Part shown: in pieces, positions 11,750-22,429 of the stretch
How positions within the stretch are numbered: position 1 is the first letter of the stretch
Layout: each line of letters begins with the position of its first letter
Source of the DNA: Gnetum montanum
Lineage: Eukaryota; Streptophyta; Gnetopsida; Gnetales; Gnetaceae
DNA length: 64,000 nt
Reading direction: 5' to 3'
NCBI GenBank assembly: GCA_015680685.1
Contig: MNCI01009604.1
Span: forward strand, 273,939 to 337,938
Notes under the pieces: generated by a model
What the model was told of the DNA's origin: nothing
The model's database searches: none
What the model saw: the letters and a program-made list of their open reading frames with translations, nothing else
Translations under genes and position numbers: made by a program

Positions 11750-12182
11750 CAGCATGAGTGTCACATGCACATGCTCAAGTCATGCTGAGACAAAATCAAC
11801 TCATGCTATAAATTATTGTCAAGTGAAAACACTTCAAACAACCATGGAACCACTCGAATGGACACCTTGTAGCAGTCAAGTCACAGATCTAGAAGTTTCA
11901 ATGGAGCCAGAACCAAGTTCTCTTGTTATCATTATCATTTCATTGTAAATCTTCATTTTTGGGCTTGTTAGGCCCTCACTATCTAAATTTTATGTGCTTC
12001 CATGGGCTTGAGTAAGCCACACATTGTAAGATTCAATGCACCTAGTCAAGAACGTAGCTTTTCCACACATGACCAACTCGTACACAACTGTCCATCTGAC
12101 ACATGTCACTTGATCCATTTTCCTATTAAATCCCAACCATTGATTCCATTCTTGAATTCTACACCCAAGCCTAGCCCAATCC

Positions 12183-12190
12183 TATAAATA
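12183..12190 (+). promoter_or_regulatory. TATA-like element in probable 3' LTR
   Basis: TATAAATA preceded by a C-rich stretch and followed by a repeated phrase GACACACTTGACTCCTAGCA (near 12231 and 12258). This fits a retrotransposon LTR promoter, but the LTR limits are not proven. Confidence 0.35.
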
Positions 12191-12419
12191 CCCTATCAAT
12201 TCACATAAATGGGGTTGGAAATTTTGGAGTTGGACACACTTGACTCCTAGCAATCCTTGGATGCTCGGCACACTTGACTCCTAGCATCCAAACACTTCTG
12301 ACACACATCATCACATCATCCCAGGGCTCAGCACTTAACCTACCATCCACACGTGCAGCTACGCTTTGACTGGTGCACACCTTTTCTAAGCAATATAATA
12401 TAGTTCGTTTTGCTAGCCA

Positions 12420-12560
12420 TTTATTCTGTTTACTTTGTGCTTTACATTCAGTTTACGTTTGGTTTACGTTTTATTCATAATACAATTTCTGCATACGTTT
12501 CTGTTTACATTTTATGCACATTTTTTACGTTTTAAGACATCGATTACGATAACCCCAATG
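12420..12560 (+). repeat. Imperfect GTTTACGTTTT-type repeats
   Basis: The word GTTTAC or TTTACGTTT recurs about ten times with irregular spacing in a T-rich stretch, just before the putative LTR end. Confidence 0.5.
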
Positions 12561-12819
12561 CAAGCCATAGTTTACGCTCGGGAAAGTCCTTGGTTGATTT
12601 GCGTGTAGACCATCCAAGGCACTCTACCTTCGTTTACTTTTTCAGCTTGCCCTCGAGCGAAGGTAGGGTCAGCTGTGTCTGCCCAACAATCTTTTGGTGT
12701 TTTTTTCCCTTCCAACCTTACACCAACGATTTAGGTCAGTACAAGTAGCCTCCTTTAGTTTAGCTTGTTGGCTATTTGTTTTTTTTTCACGTTGATGGAT
12801 ATGATTAGCCAAAACTAGC

Positions 12820-13535
12820 TTATAGATGTTTATTATTCTTTGATATTTTTGCCACATAGTGTGGCCATGGCTATCTATGTTATGGAAATTTAACTTTAAA
12901 TTTAAATTTTGGTCTTATTTTTTAACTATATGCATCTATGGTAGTAGTGAATGTTGTAAATGTTGTAGACATTGAAAACAACTATGTTTATGTTTTTGGT
13001 TATAACGTTTAATTGCTAATTGACAAAAAGAAGTATCATAATAAGCAAGATGTTTGTTAGTTTTAGGCCATCACAGGCATAGGTTATACTGCATGATTAT
13101 GGTGATGTTGCTAGTTTAAGGCCATGGTGGGTCATAATATTAGTTTAACATTTTAGTGGATGTAGTGCCAGTTTAATGTCTTAGCAGGCATAATGCCAGT
13201 TTAATGTCTTAGCAGACATAATGCTAGTTTAATGTCTTAACAGACATAATGCCAATTTAATGTCTTAGTAGATGTAATTCCAAAGAGACATATATTTATA
13301 AGGCTTTTTTGATCATAAGAAAGGCTATAGTAAATAGGAAAAAATGCAAAAAAACTTAGGATACATGCATAAAATAATAAAGACATAATAAAATACAAAA
13401 GAAAAGTAAGGTTACTTGGGTATCAGTGCATTTAGTCATAGGGGCATGGGAAGGTTAAGGTAAACTTTACTTGTGCAGATTCTTCCTAATCTTTGCAAGA
13501 TTAGGAAGTGAGTAAAGCCTCCTATGCATTCTTGC
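12820..13535 (-). repeat. Direct repeat D1, left of the 15-bp array
   Basis: Collinear with 20860-21660 (D2). Shared landmarks: a 'CACA.AGTGTGGCCATGG' type block at the left, then minisatellite units with GCTAGTTTAAGGCCAT or CAGTTTAATGTCTTAGCAG, an A-rich stretch, and a right end whose minus strand reads RRLYSLPNLAKIRKNLHK followed by a GTAAAG donor-like site. D2's minus strand reads NRLYTFPNLSKIMKNFHK at the matching place. The shared peptide and donor suggest an exon end plus intron of a Tat-like element. Confidence 0.6.
13515..13530 (+). repeat. Flanking 16-mer, left of array
   Basis: AAAGCCTCCTATGCAT. Its exact reverse complement occurs to the right of the array at 20519-20534, and with one mismatch at 20482-20497. 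Confidence 0.75.
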
Positions 13536-13769
13536 TGAGTGCACCCTCTCTAAGAGTGCCTTGCGTTATGCATGTGAGAATGTTCTCCTTAAGAGCACGC
13601 TCGTTGAGAGCATTGTCATGGAGAGCAGCCTTTGTTAGAGTGTTCTCGCTCAGAGCGCTCTCTACGAGAGTGTTCTCTCTGAGAACGCTCTCTACGAGAG
13701 TGTTTTCCTTGAAGGCGCCCTTACTTGGTGCTCTCTCTCTAAGAACGCTCTTTTTGAGAACGCGGTCTT

Positions 13770-13842
13770 CATGACCAAATTTATAAGGGTGCATGATGGT
13801 ATGGCTGAAACTGGCCCAATCAGCATATATAGGGAGAGGTAG
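13770..13842 (+). repeat. 73-bp insert, copy 1
   Basis: Begins CATGACCAAATTTATAAGGG and ends ATATATAGGGAGAGGTAG; not made of the 15-bp unit. Copies 2 (inverted) and 3 (direct) follow in the array. Confidence 0.85.
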
Positions 13843-14414
13843 CATTCTTCCTAGGAGCATCACACAGTGCTCTCATGAGAGCACATCGCATAGCTGTGCT
13901 GGCAAGAGTGCACTCTCACAAGAGCGTCTCATGCAGCGCTTGCAAGAGCACTCTCTGTGGGAGTGCCTCTTGTTGCATATTTGAGAGTGTTCTCAATGAG
14001 AGAGCTTTCTTTGAGAGCATTCTTTTGTAGAGCGCTCTTCCTAGGAGTGGCCTCCCTGAAAGCGTTCTCCCCGAGAATGCCCTCCTTGAGAGCGTTCTCT
14101 GTGAGAGTGCCCTCCTTGAGCATGCTCAATGTGAGTGCACTCTCTGTGGGAGTGCCCTCCATGAGAATGCTCTCCTAGAGAGTGTTCTCATTGATAGAGT
14201 TGTCCCCAAGAGCACATTACGCTACGCACGTGAGAGCGTTCTCCTTTGGAGTGCCCTGCCTGAGAGTGCCTTGTGCTACGCATGTGAGAGTATTCTCCTT
14301 GAAAGTGCCCTCATTGAAAGTGTTCTCTTGGAGAGTTCCCTCCTCAAGAATGGTCTCCCTAAGGATGCCCTCCTAGAGAGTGTCCTCCTTAAGAGTGCAC
14401 TCCCAGGGAGAATA

Positions 14415-14487
14415 CTATATCTCCCTATATATGTTGATTGGGCCAATTTTAGCCATACCATCCTGCACCCTTATAAATTTGGTCATG
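14415..14487 (-). repeat. 73-bp insert, copy 2 (inverted)
   Basis: Reverse complement of copy 1 with a handful of substitutions: starts CTATATCTCCCTATATATG and ends TTATAAATTTGGTCATG. Confidence 0.85.
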
Positions 14488-16670
14488 AAGCTTCATTCGG
14501 CCAATGCTTGGTCAATAGTGTCTCCTTAAGAACGCTCTCCATGAGAGCAGCCTTTTGGAGAGCATTCTCCTTGAGAGTGCCTTGCGCTACGCACGTGAGA
14601 TTTTTCTCCTTGAGAGCGCCTTCGTTGAGAGCTCCTTTTGAAATGTTCCCTCCCCAAGAGCGCTCTCCCTTAGAGCGACCTCCCTGAGAGCACCTTGCAT
14701 TGCACACGTGAGAGTGTTCTCCTCAAGAGCACACTTGTTGAGAGCATTCTCTTGGAGTGTTCCCTTCTTGAGATCGGTCTTGCTAGGGGCACCCTCCCTG
14801 AGAGCATTCTCATTGAGAGCCCCCTCCGTTAGAGTAGCCTTCTAAAGAGCTTTCTTCTTGAGAGGGCCCTCACTGGGAGCGTTCTCCCTATAACACCCTG
14901 GTTGAGAGCATTCTGTTGAAGAGTGCCCTCCCTGAGAGCATTCTCCATGAGAGCTTCCTCCATCAAAGCAACCTCCACAAGAGCGTTCTCCTTGAGAGTG
15001 CCTTCCGCCCTTATGTGAATGTTCTCCTTGAGAATGCCCTCCCCGAGAGCATTCTATTAGAGAGCATCCTCCATTAGAGTGGCCTCCATGAGAGTGTTCT
15101 CCATGAGAGCGGCCTCCATGAGAGCATTCTCCATGAAAGCATTCTCCATGTGAGCACCTTGTGCTACGCAAGTGAGAGTTTTCACCTTTAGAGCATTCTT
15201 TTGTAGAGCACCCTCCTTGAGAACGTCCTCCTTGAGAGCAGTCTCCATGAGGTCATCCTCATCGGTAGCATTCTCCCTGGAGTGCCCTCATTGAGAGTAG
15301 TCTCCCTGGAGAACACCCTCCTTGAGAGTGGTCTCCCTGAGAGTGCACTCATGGGGAGCAGTCTCCTTGAGAGCAGTCTTCGTAAGAGTGCCCTCCCTAA
15401 GAATGCCCTTCCTAAGAGCGGTCTCCTTAAGGATGCCCTCATCAGAAGTGTTCTCCCTGGAGTTCCCTCGTTGAGAGCACCCTCATCGAGAGTAGTCTCC
15501 TTGGGAGCAGTCTTCCTAAGAGTGCCCTCCCTAAGAATGCCCTCTTTGAGAGAAATCTCAGTAAGGATGCCCTCATCTAGAGCGTTCTCCCTGGAGTGCC
15601 CTCGTTGAGAGAAATCTCCTTGGAGAATGCCCTCCTTGAGAGCGGTCTTCCTAAGAGTGCCCTCCTTAAGAACATCCTCCTTGAGAGTAGTCTCTCTAAT
15701 AATGCCCTGATCGGAAGCGTTCTCCTTGGAGCACCCTTGTTGAGAGCATTTTGTCGAAGAGTGCCCTCCTTGAGAGTGTTCTCCCTGAGAGCATCCTCCA
15801 TTAGAGCAGCCTCCATGAGAGCATTGTCCATGTGAGCACCTTGCGTTATGCACATGAGAGTTTTCACCTTGAGAGTGTTCTTTTGAAGAGCGCCCTTCCT
15901 AAGAGTGCCCTCCCTGAGGATGCCCTCATCGAGAGTGTTCTCCCTAGAGTGCCCTCGTTGAGAGCAGTCTTCCTGAGAGCATCCTCATTGAGAGTGGTCT
16001 CCTTGAGAGTAGTCTTTGTAAGAGTGCACTCCTTGAGAATGCCCTCCTTGAGAGTGATCTCCTTGAGGATGCCTTCATTGGGAGCATTATCCCTGGAGCA
16101 CCATCGTCGAGAGTTTTCACCTTGAGAGCTTTCTTTCAGAGAGCGATCTTCCTAAGAGTGCCCTCGCTAAGAACGCCCTCCTTAAGAGCAGTCTCCCTTG
16201 AGGACTCCCTCGTCGGGAGCATTCCCCTAGAGCACCCTCATTAAGAGCTCCCTCATCAGGAGTGGTGTCCTTAAGAGTGGTCTTCCAAAGAATTCCCTAC
16301 TTGAGAATGCCCTCCTTGAGAGCAGTTTCCCTAAGGATGCCCTCATTGGAAGCATTCTCCCTGGAGTGCCCTCATTGAGAGCAGTCTCCTTGGAGAATGC
16401 CCTTCTTGATAGTGGTCTCCTTGAGAGTGGTCTTCCTAAGAGTGCCCTCCTTGAGAATGCCCTCCTTGGGAGCTGTCTCCTTGAGGATGCCTTCCTTGAC
16501 AGGGTCCTCCTTAAGAACATTCTCCATAAGAGCGCCCTCCCTGAGAACGCCCTTGGTTAGAGCTGGTCTTTGGAGAGCATTCTCCTTGAGAACGCCCTCC
16601 CTGAGAGCACCTTGCGCTATGCACATGAGAGCACTCTCCCTGGGAGTGCTCTCCTTAAGCTCGTCCTTCC

Positions 16671-16741
16671 TAATCAAATTTATAAGGATGTAGGATGGTA
16701 TGGCTGAAACTGGCCCAATCAACATATATAGGGGGAGGTAG
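16671..16741 (+). repeat. 73-bp insert, copy 3
   Basis: Same orientation as copy 1: TAATCAAATTTATAAGGATG at the left, CATATATAGGGGGAGGTAG at the right. Confidence 0.85.
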
Positions 16742-16925
16742 AGTTGACAATCGGTGGTAGTGATAGAACGATACGTGGGTTTCTCCCCCAGGGATGCCTT
16801 GCCCTACCCATGATATTGTGCCCTCATTGTTCATTCCTGTGACTCATAATCTTTTTTGTGAAGAAGGATAACCTTGGAGAAGGTGGTGTCCTCATTTACG
16901 ATTTGAGATAGAAGGCTTGTAGCGT
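16742..16925. other. Non-repetitive island inside the array
   Basis: About 185 bp without the 15-bp unit, directly after insert copy 3. No coding or known element similarity is seen. Confidence 0.6.
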
Positions 16926-18229
16926 TGCGAGCATGTTCTCCGTGAGAGTGCCCTTCGTTAGAGCAGCCATCCGAAGAGCGTTCTCCTTGATAATGCCTTC
17001 CTTAAGAGTGCCTTGCTCTACGCATGTGGAAGTGTTCTCCTTGAGAGTGCCCTCTTTGAGAGCTCCCTCTGGGAAGGTACCCTGCTAGAGAGCATTTTGT
17101 CGAAGAGTGCCCTCCTTGAGAGAATTCTCCCTGAGAGCATCCTCCATTAAAGCGACCTCCGTGACAGCATTCTCCATGAGAGTGTTATCCATGTGAGCAC
17201 TTTGCATTACACACATGAGAGTTTTCACATTGAGAGCATTCTTTCGAAGAGTGCCCTCCTTGAGAACACCTTCTTTGAGAGCGGTCTCCCTAGAGCACCC
17301 TCATTGAGAGCGGTCTCCCTAAGAGCGCCCTCATTGAGAGCGGTCTCCCTAAGAGCACCCTCATCAGGAGCAGTCTCCTTGAGACTAGACTTCCTAAGAG
17401 TGTCCTCCCTGAGAATGCCCTCATCAGGAGCATTCTCCCTAGAGCACCCTCATTGAGAACGGTCTCCCTAGAGATTGTCGTCCTTTAGAGCGATCTCCCT
17501 AGAGAACGCCCTCCTTGAGAGCTGTCTCATTAAGAGCACCCTGATCTAGAGTGGTCTCCTTGAGAGTGGTCTTCCTAAGAGTGCCCTCCTTGAGAATTCC
17601 ATCCTTGAGAGTGGTCTCCCTAAGGATGCTCTCATCGAGAGCGTTCTCCCTGGAGCGCCATCGTTGAGAGCATCGTCATTGGGAGTGGTCTCTTTGAGAG
17701 CGATCTTTCTAAGAGTGCCCTCTTTGAGAATGCCCTCCTTGAGAGTGATCTCCCTGAGGATGCCCTCATCAGGAGCATTTTTCCTAGAGTGCACTTGTTG
17801 AGAGTGCCCTCATCAGGAGTGGTCTCTTTGAGAGCGATCTTCCTAAGAGTTCCCTCCCTAAGAATGCCCTCCTTGAGAGTGGTCTCCCAGAGGATGCCCT
17901 CGTTGGGAGCGTTCTCCCTAGAGTGCCTTCATCAAGAGTGGTCTCCTTCAGAGTAGTCTTCCTAAGAGTTCCCTCCCTGAGAATGCCCTCCTTGAGAGAG
18001 ATCTCACTGAGGATGCCCTCATCGTGAGCGTTCTCCCTAGAGCACCCTCGTTGAGAGTGCCCTCATCGGGAGCAGTCTCCTTGAGAGCGGTCTTCCTAAG
18101 AGTGCCCTCCTTGAGAATTCCCTCCTTGAGAGTAGTCTCCTTGAGGATTCTCTCATCGAAAAAGGCCTCTTAGGAGCACCCTTGTTGAAAGCGGTCTCCT
18201 TGGAGTGCCCTTGTTGAGAGCATTCTCCT

Positions 18230-20466
18230 TGGAGTGACCTCCTTGAGATCACTTTTCGTTATGCATGTGAGAGTGTTCTCTGCGAGAGCGCCATTGTTGA
18301 GATTGTTCTCTTGGAGAGCTACCTCCATTAGAACACCCTCCTTGAGATTGGTGTCACTAGGGAGGCCCTCTTTGAGAGCGTCCTCCATAAGAGCATTCTA
18401 CGTGAGATCAGCCTCCTCGAGAGCATCCTCATTTAGAGCGCCCTCATCGGGAGCAGCCTTCGTTTGAGCGGCCATCTGAAGAGCATTCTTCTTGAGAGTG
18501 CCCTCATCGTAAGCGTTCTCCCTGGAGTGCCCTTGTTGAGAGCATTCTGTCAAAGAGTGTCATCCTTGAGAGTATTCTTGCTAAGAGCATTCTCCTTGAG
18601 AGCATCCTCCATTAGAGCAGTCTCCATGAGAGCATTCTCATTGAGAGTGTTCTCCATGTGAGCATCTTGCGTTATGCACGTGAGAGTTTCACATTGAAAG
18701 CCTTGGTTTGGAGAGTATCTTTCCTAAGAGTGCCCTCCTTGAGAATGCCCTTCTTGAGAGCGGTCTCCCTGAGGACGTCCTCATCGAGAGCGTTCTCCCT
18801 GGAGAACGCCCTCCTTGAGAGTGGTCTCCATGAGATTGCCCTTATCGGGAGCGGTCTCCTTGAGAGCGGTCTTCCTAAGAGCACCTTTCTTGAGAGCAGT
18901 CTCCTTGAGGATGCCTTCATCGGGAGCATTCTCCCTAGAGTGCCCTCATTGATAGTAGTCTCCTTGAGGATGCTCTCATCGTGAGCGTTCTCCCTGGAGC
19001 ACCCTCGTTGAGATTGGTCTCCCTGGAGTGTCCTCATTGGTAGCGTTCTCCATGGAGTAGCCTCCTTGAGATCACATTTTGTTATGCATGTGAGAGTGTT
19101 CTCTGCGAGAGCCCCAATGTTGAGATTGTTCTCTTGGAGAGATACCTCCATTAGAACACCCTCCTTGAGATCGGTGTCACTGGGGATGCCCTCTTTAAGA
19201 GCATCCTCCTTAAGAGCATTCTACGTGAGATTGGCCTTCTCAAGAGCATCCTCATTGAGAGCGCCCTCATTGGGAGCAGTCTTTGTTTGAGCAGTCATGT
19301 GAAGAGCGTTCTTCTTGAGAGCACCCTCATCACGAGCATTCTCCCTAGAGTGCCCTCGTTGAGAGCGTTCTATCAAAGAGTTCCATCCTTAAGAGTGTTC
19401 TTGTCAAGAGTGTTCTCCCTGAGGGCACCCTTCATTAGAGCAGTCTCTATGAGAGTGTTCTTCAAGTAAGCACCTTGCATTACACACGTGAGAGTTTTCA
19501 CCTTGAGAGTGTTGTTTTGGAAAGCACCTTCCCTAAGAGTGCCCTTCCTGAGAATGTCCTTCTTGAGAGTGGTCTCCCTGAGGATGTCCTCATTAAGAGC
19601 ACTCTCTTTGAGAGCTGTCTCCCTAGAGAATGCCCTCCTTGACAGTGGTCTCCCTGATATCGCCCTCATCGGGAATGATCTTCCTAAGAGCACCCTCCCT
19701 AAGAACGTCCTCCTTTAGAGCGGTCTCCCTGAGGACACCCTCATTGAAGCGGTCTCCCTGGAGTGCCCTCGTTGAGAGCACCCTCATCGAGAGCAATCTC
19801 CTTCAGGATGCCTTGATCGGGAGTGTTCTCCCTAGAGTGCCCTCATTGAGAGTGGTCTCCCTGGAGTGACCTCCTTGAGATGAATTTTCGTTATGCACGT
19901 GAGAGTGTTCTCTGTGAGAGTTCCATTGTTGACATTGTTCTCTTGGAGAGCTACCTCCATTAGAACATCCTCCTTGAGATCAGTGTTGTTGGGGACGTCC
20001 TCTTTGAGAGCATCCTCCTTAAGAACATTCTAGGTGAGATCGGCCTCCTTGAGAGCATCCTCATTGAGAGTGCCCTCATCGGGAGTGGTCTTCGTTTGAT
20101 CGGCCATATGAAGAGCATTCTTCTTGAGAGCGCCCTCATCATAAGCGTTCTCCCTAGAGTGCCCTCATTGAGAGCATTCTATCGAAGAGTTCCATCCTTG
20201 AGAGCATTCTTGCTGAGAGGGTTCTCCCTAAGGGCATCCTCTATTAGAGTAGTCTCCATGAGAGTGTTCTCATTTAGAGCATTCTCCATGTGAGCACCTT
20301 TCATTACGCACGTGAGAGTTTTCACCTTGAGAGAGTTGTCTCGAAGAGCACCTTTCCTAGGAGTGCCCTCCCTAAGAACACCCTTCTTCAGAGCAGTCTC
20401 CCTAAGGACGTCCTCATCGAGAGCATTCTCCCTGGAGCGCCCTCATTGAGAGTGGTCTCCCTCGAG
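18230..20466. repeat. ~820-bp higher-order repeat within the array
   Basis: The marker (CGTTATGCACGTGAGAG and variants) occurs at 18257, 18670, 19080, 19478, 19889 and 20302, spaced 413, 410, 398, 411 and 413 bp. It alternates between two contexts: type a is followed by TGTTCTCTG (18257, 19080, 19889), type b by TTTCAC or TTTTCAC (18670, 19478, 20302). The true period is therefore 808-824 bp, with about two and a half copies. Confidence 0.85.
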
Positions 20467-20472
20467 AACTTA

Positions 20473-20546
20473 TGCAAGCCTATGCATAGGAGACTTTAGG
20501 GATGGTGAATGCAAGCCTATGCATAGGAGGCTTTAGGGATTGTGAA
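20473..20546 (+). repeat. 37-bp direct repeat, two copies
   Basis: Two adjacent 37-bp units beginning TGCAAGCCTATGCATAGGAG, followed by CTTTAGGGAT. They carry the right-hand inverted 16-mers that match the left edge of the array. Confidence 0.85.
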
Positions 20547-20859
20547 TAAAACCCTAAGTATATCATACTAGAGTCCCCTCAAGTTTTTTTGTTATACAGT
20601 TTTATCATTTTTTATTTTGTTTAAGTTATTAGGTTAGTTTTATAGTGTGTTGATTACTAATTAATCTTGTGTTATTATGCTATAGGAACCAGGCAATACA
20701 AGAAGCCCCAGTGTGAGGATGAAAGTGACCCTCAACGTCCTTCAAATGCCTCCTAGCACCACTAGTCATCTTGTCATCATTGTCTATTTTAGTTATTTTT
20801 GTTGATAAATTGGTCCTGATGTTGTTATGGCTATTGTTAGCTAGTGATTTAGTTGTTGG
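20547..20859. other. Spacer between array and D2
   Basis: T-rich non-coding DNA. A pyrimidine-rich stretch ending GCTATAG at about 20685 looks like a plus-strand splice acceptor, but the following frame closes soon and resembles nothing I know. Confidence 0.3.
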
Positions 20860-21660
20860 AGGATTTATTATTTCATGATGTATTATTTAAACTTTTTCCA
20901 CACCATGTGAGCATGGTTATCATGTTTTATACATTTTAGTTATTATTATTTATATTTTTTTAGTTTTTGTTATTTCTTTTTAGTGTTATAGTTTTATGCA
21001 TGTTATATGGTTTCATGTTGCAATTATGGTATGAGGTTGCATTGGCTAATAACTTACACGGTTATAATGAAATAAAGAGGTAAAATTGACTAGGAAATAA
21101 GGTTGTAAACTAAATTATAGATAGGTTATGAAGTTATGCTAGTTTTAGGCTATGGCAAGCCATGCATTTTTTACCAATTTAAGGCCATAGCAGGCCATGC
21201 ATTATTTGCTAGTTTAAGGCCATAGCAGGCCATGGCAAGCTGTAAGATTGATAATTTTAGGCCTTACTGGATCATAGGATTTTGCAAAGGAATATAAATT
21301 TTTATCGATTTTTTGTTTTAAAATTTTTATGGATTTCTATATTTTTAATGTTTTTATAATGTTTTTATATTTAACATTCTAAAAAGAAAAAGTTCTTAAA
21401 AGTAAAAATGTAAAAAAGAGTAAGCTTTAGGCTACATGCAAATTGAAATTTAACATAAGGTGAAACAAAACAATGTGTATAGGCAACATGTAGACTAGAC
21501 TAAGAGGCTAAAAGTAAAAATGACCACTTGGTTATAGATGCATAGGGAAAACAAAACAAGGGGACACATCATTTGTGAAAATTTTTCATAATCTTTGATA
21601 GATTAGGAAATGTATACAGTCTATTTTGCACAAGCTTGTATTCCCCATATTCTTTACTAA
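20860..21660 (-). repeat. Direct repeat D2, right of the 15-bp array
   Basis: Second copy of D1. On the minus strand it follows the gag-protease remnant: a short coding end (NRLYTFPNLSKIMKNFHK), then non-coding DNA with three TATGGCCTTAAACT-type minisatellite units (plus-strand positions about 21130-21250). Best read as the start of the intron that separates gag-protease from RT in Ogre/Tat elements; this is inference. Confidence 0.5.
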
Positions 21661-21849
21661 TGATGTTGAAGGGGAGTTATTTCCATAGTGTATCCCTATG
21701 TCCATCATTTTTGGTTTTGGCCTTTGCCACCATGTCCAATTTTTTAACTTTGTGATTAATAGTGGGATTTTATTCCCAAAACTCCACTTCAGACCCCTAT
21801 TCTATGTCAACATTGTTAACTACTAGGAGAGCCACATTGTCACCATGAA

Positions 21850-22429
21850 TGATTATTTCACCTCCCTCTTAAGGTAGGTGAATTTCTTGGTGGATGGGTA
21901 AGGAAATCACTCATAGTTGAGCTAGCCAAGGCCTTCCCAGGATGAGATTGAATCCTAGTGTTTTCTCCACAACCAAGAATTTTGGTGTTATTGGGAATTA
22001 CTCCCTTATAACAAAGTTCAAAGAAATAGAGCCTTTGATAGCAACCTGTGATCCATTGAAGGATTTGAGAGCTGAATTTAACATGGATTGCATACATTCC
22101 ATTAGGCATAAACACTTAATGATGGTATAGGGTATTACATTCATTACTACTCCATTATCAACATGCACTGTATGCACTTTATATTATCATATCCTTATTA
22201 TTATAAATAGGGAAGCCTTGGTTACCTTGCCATGTTGGGGGTTGGTCTTGATTTCGCTATCACAAAACACTAGTGTTGTTAATTTCATTTCTTCCCTTGG
22301 TGAAGATGATACCATCACTACATGGATGGATTCCTCACTAGCTAGGATATCTTTGCTAATAGAAATGGAGGTTAACATCTTAACTAGTACCTCATGATGT
22401 GCAACAGAAGTCATTACAATGTCATATGG
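21850..22429 (-). pseudogene. Retropepsin-like protease remnant (Tat-like)
   Basis: The minus strand reads HVDNGVVMNVIPYTIIKCL (about 22165-22105), keeping the D-N-G active site of gypsy proteases, then LKSFNGSQVAIKGSISL, and FNLILGRPW near 21935, the conserved motif near the end of the domain. Stops precede and follow the active-site block. It would normally cleave the gag-pol polyprotein. Confidence 0.7.

Larger units (their letters stand above)
6015..12690 (+). mobile_element. 5'-truncated Tat-like Ty3/gypsy retrotransposon
   Basis: Order on the plus strand: RT, RNase H, a second RNase H, integrase, 38-bp minisatellite, non-coding tail. A second RNase H between the first one and integrase is typical of the Tat lineage. 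No gag or protease precedes it. The right end is placed tentatively near 12690, after CAGCTGTGTCTGCCCAACA, because a TATA-like site at 12183-12190 suggests LTR-type sequence. No matching 5' LTR was found in the window, so the outer limits are uncertain. Confidence 0.6.
13536..20466. repeat. 15-bp quasi-palindromic minisatellite array (~6.9 kb)
   Basis: Basic unit 15 bp, consensus GAGAGYGNNCTCCNT, with frequent 14- and 16-bp variants. GAGAGCGTTCTC and GAGAACGCTCTC both occur, so a unit resembles its own reverse complement. Because 15 bp is five codons and the unit lacks stops, long open frames appear in many frames of both strands (plus: SLRVP- or ESALL-like; minus: KEGTL/RENAL- or GRPLS/RRALS-like). 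These are by-products of the repeat; no start, splice or codon signal favours any one of them. A marker of the type CTTGCGTTATGCACGTGAG recurs at least fifteen times. Three 73-bp non-repeat inserts and one ~185-bp island interrupt the array. Confidence 0.9.

Noticed and set aside
4140-12690. 4.1-5.5 kb and 11.4-12.7 kb as an LTR pair for the Tat-like element
   Set aside because: Only short words (TCACGCT and similar) are shared; I could not align matching ends, a primer-binding site or target duplications.
15188-16725. Pentapeptide-repeat (beta-helix) protein from minus frames such as KEGTLRENALKEG
   Set aside because: The five-residue period is that of the DNA unit. The family's A-(D/N)-L order is not kept: here N precedes A before L, and frame shifts are frequent.
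13536-20466. CRISPR array or telomere-like repeat
   Set aside because: There are no constant repeat-spacer units, and the host is a plant. TTTAGGG occurs only once per 37-bp repeat at 20473-20546, not as a telomeric tract.
13508-20499. Dozens of open frames in the array as genes, for example the 221-codon minus frame 15188-15853
   Set aside because: They exist in several frames on both strands at once, follow from a stop-free 15-bp unit, and lack promoters, splice sites or any frame preference.
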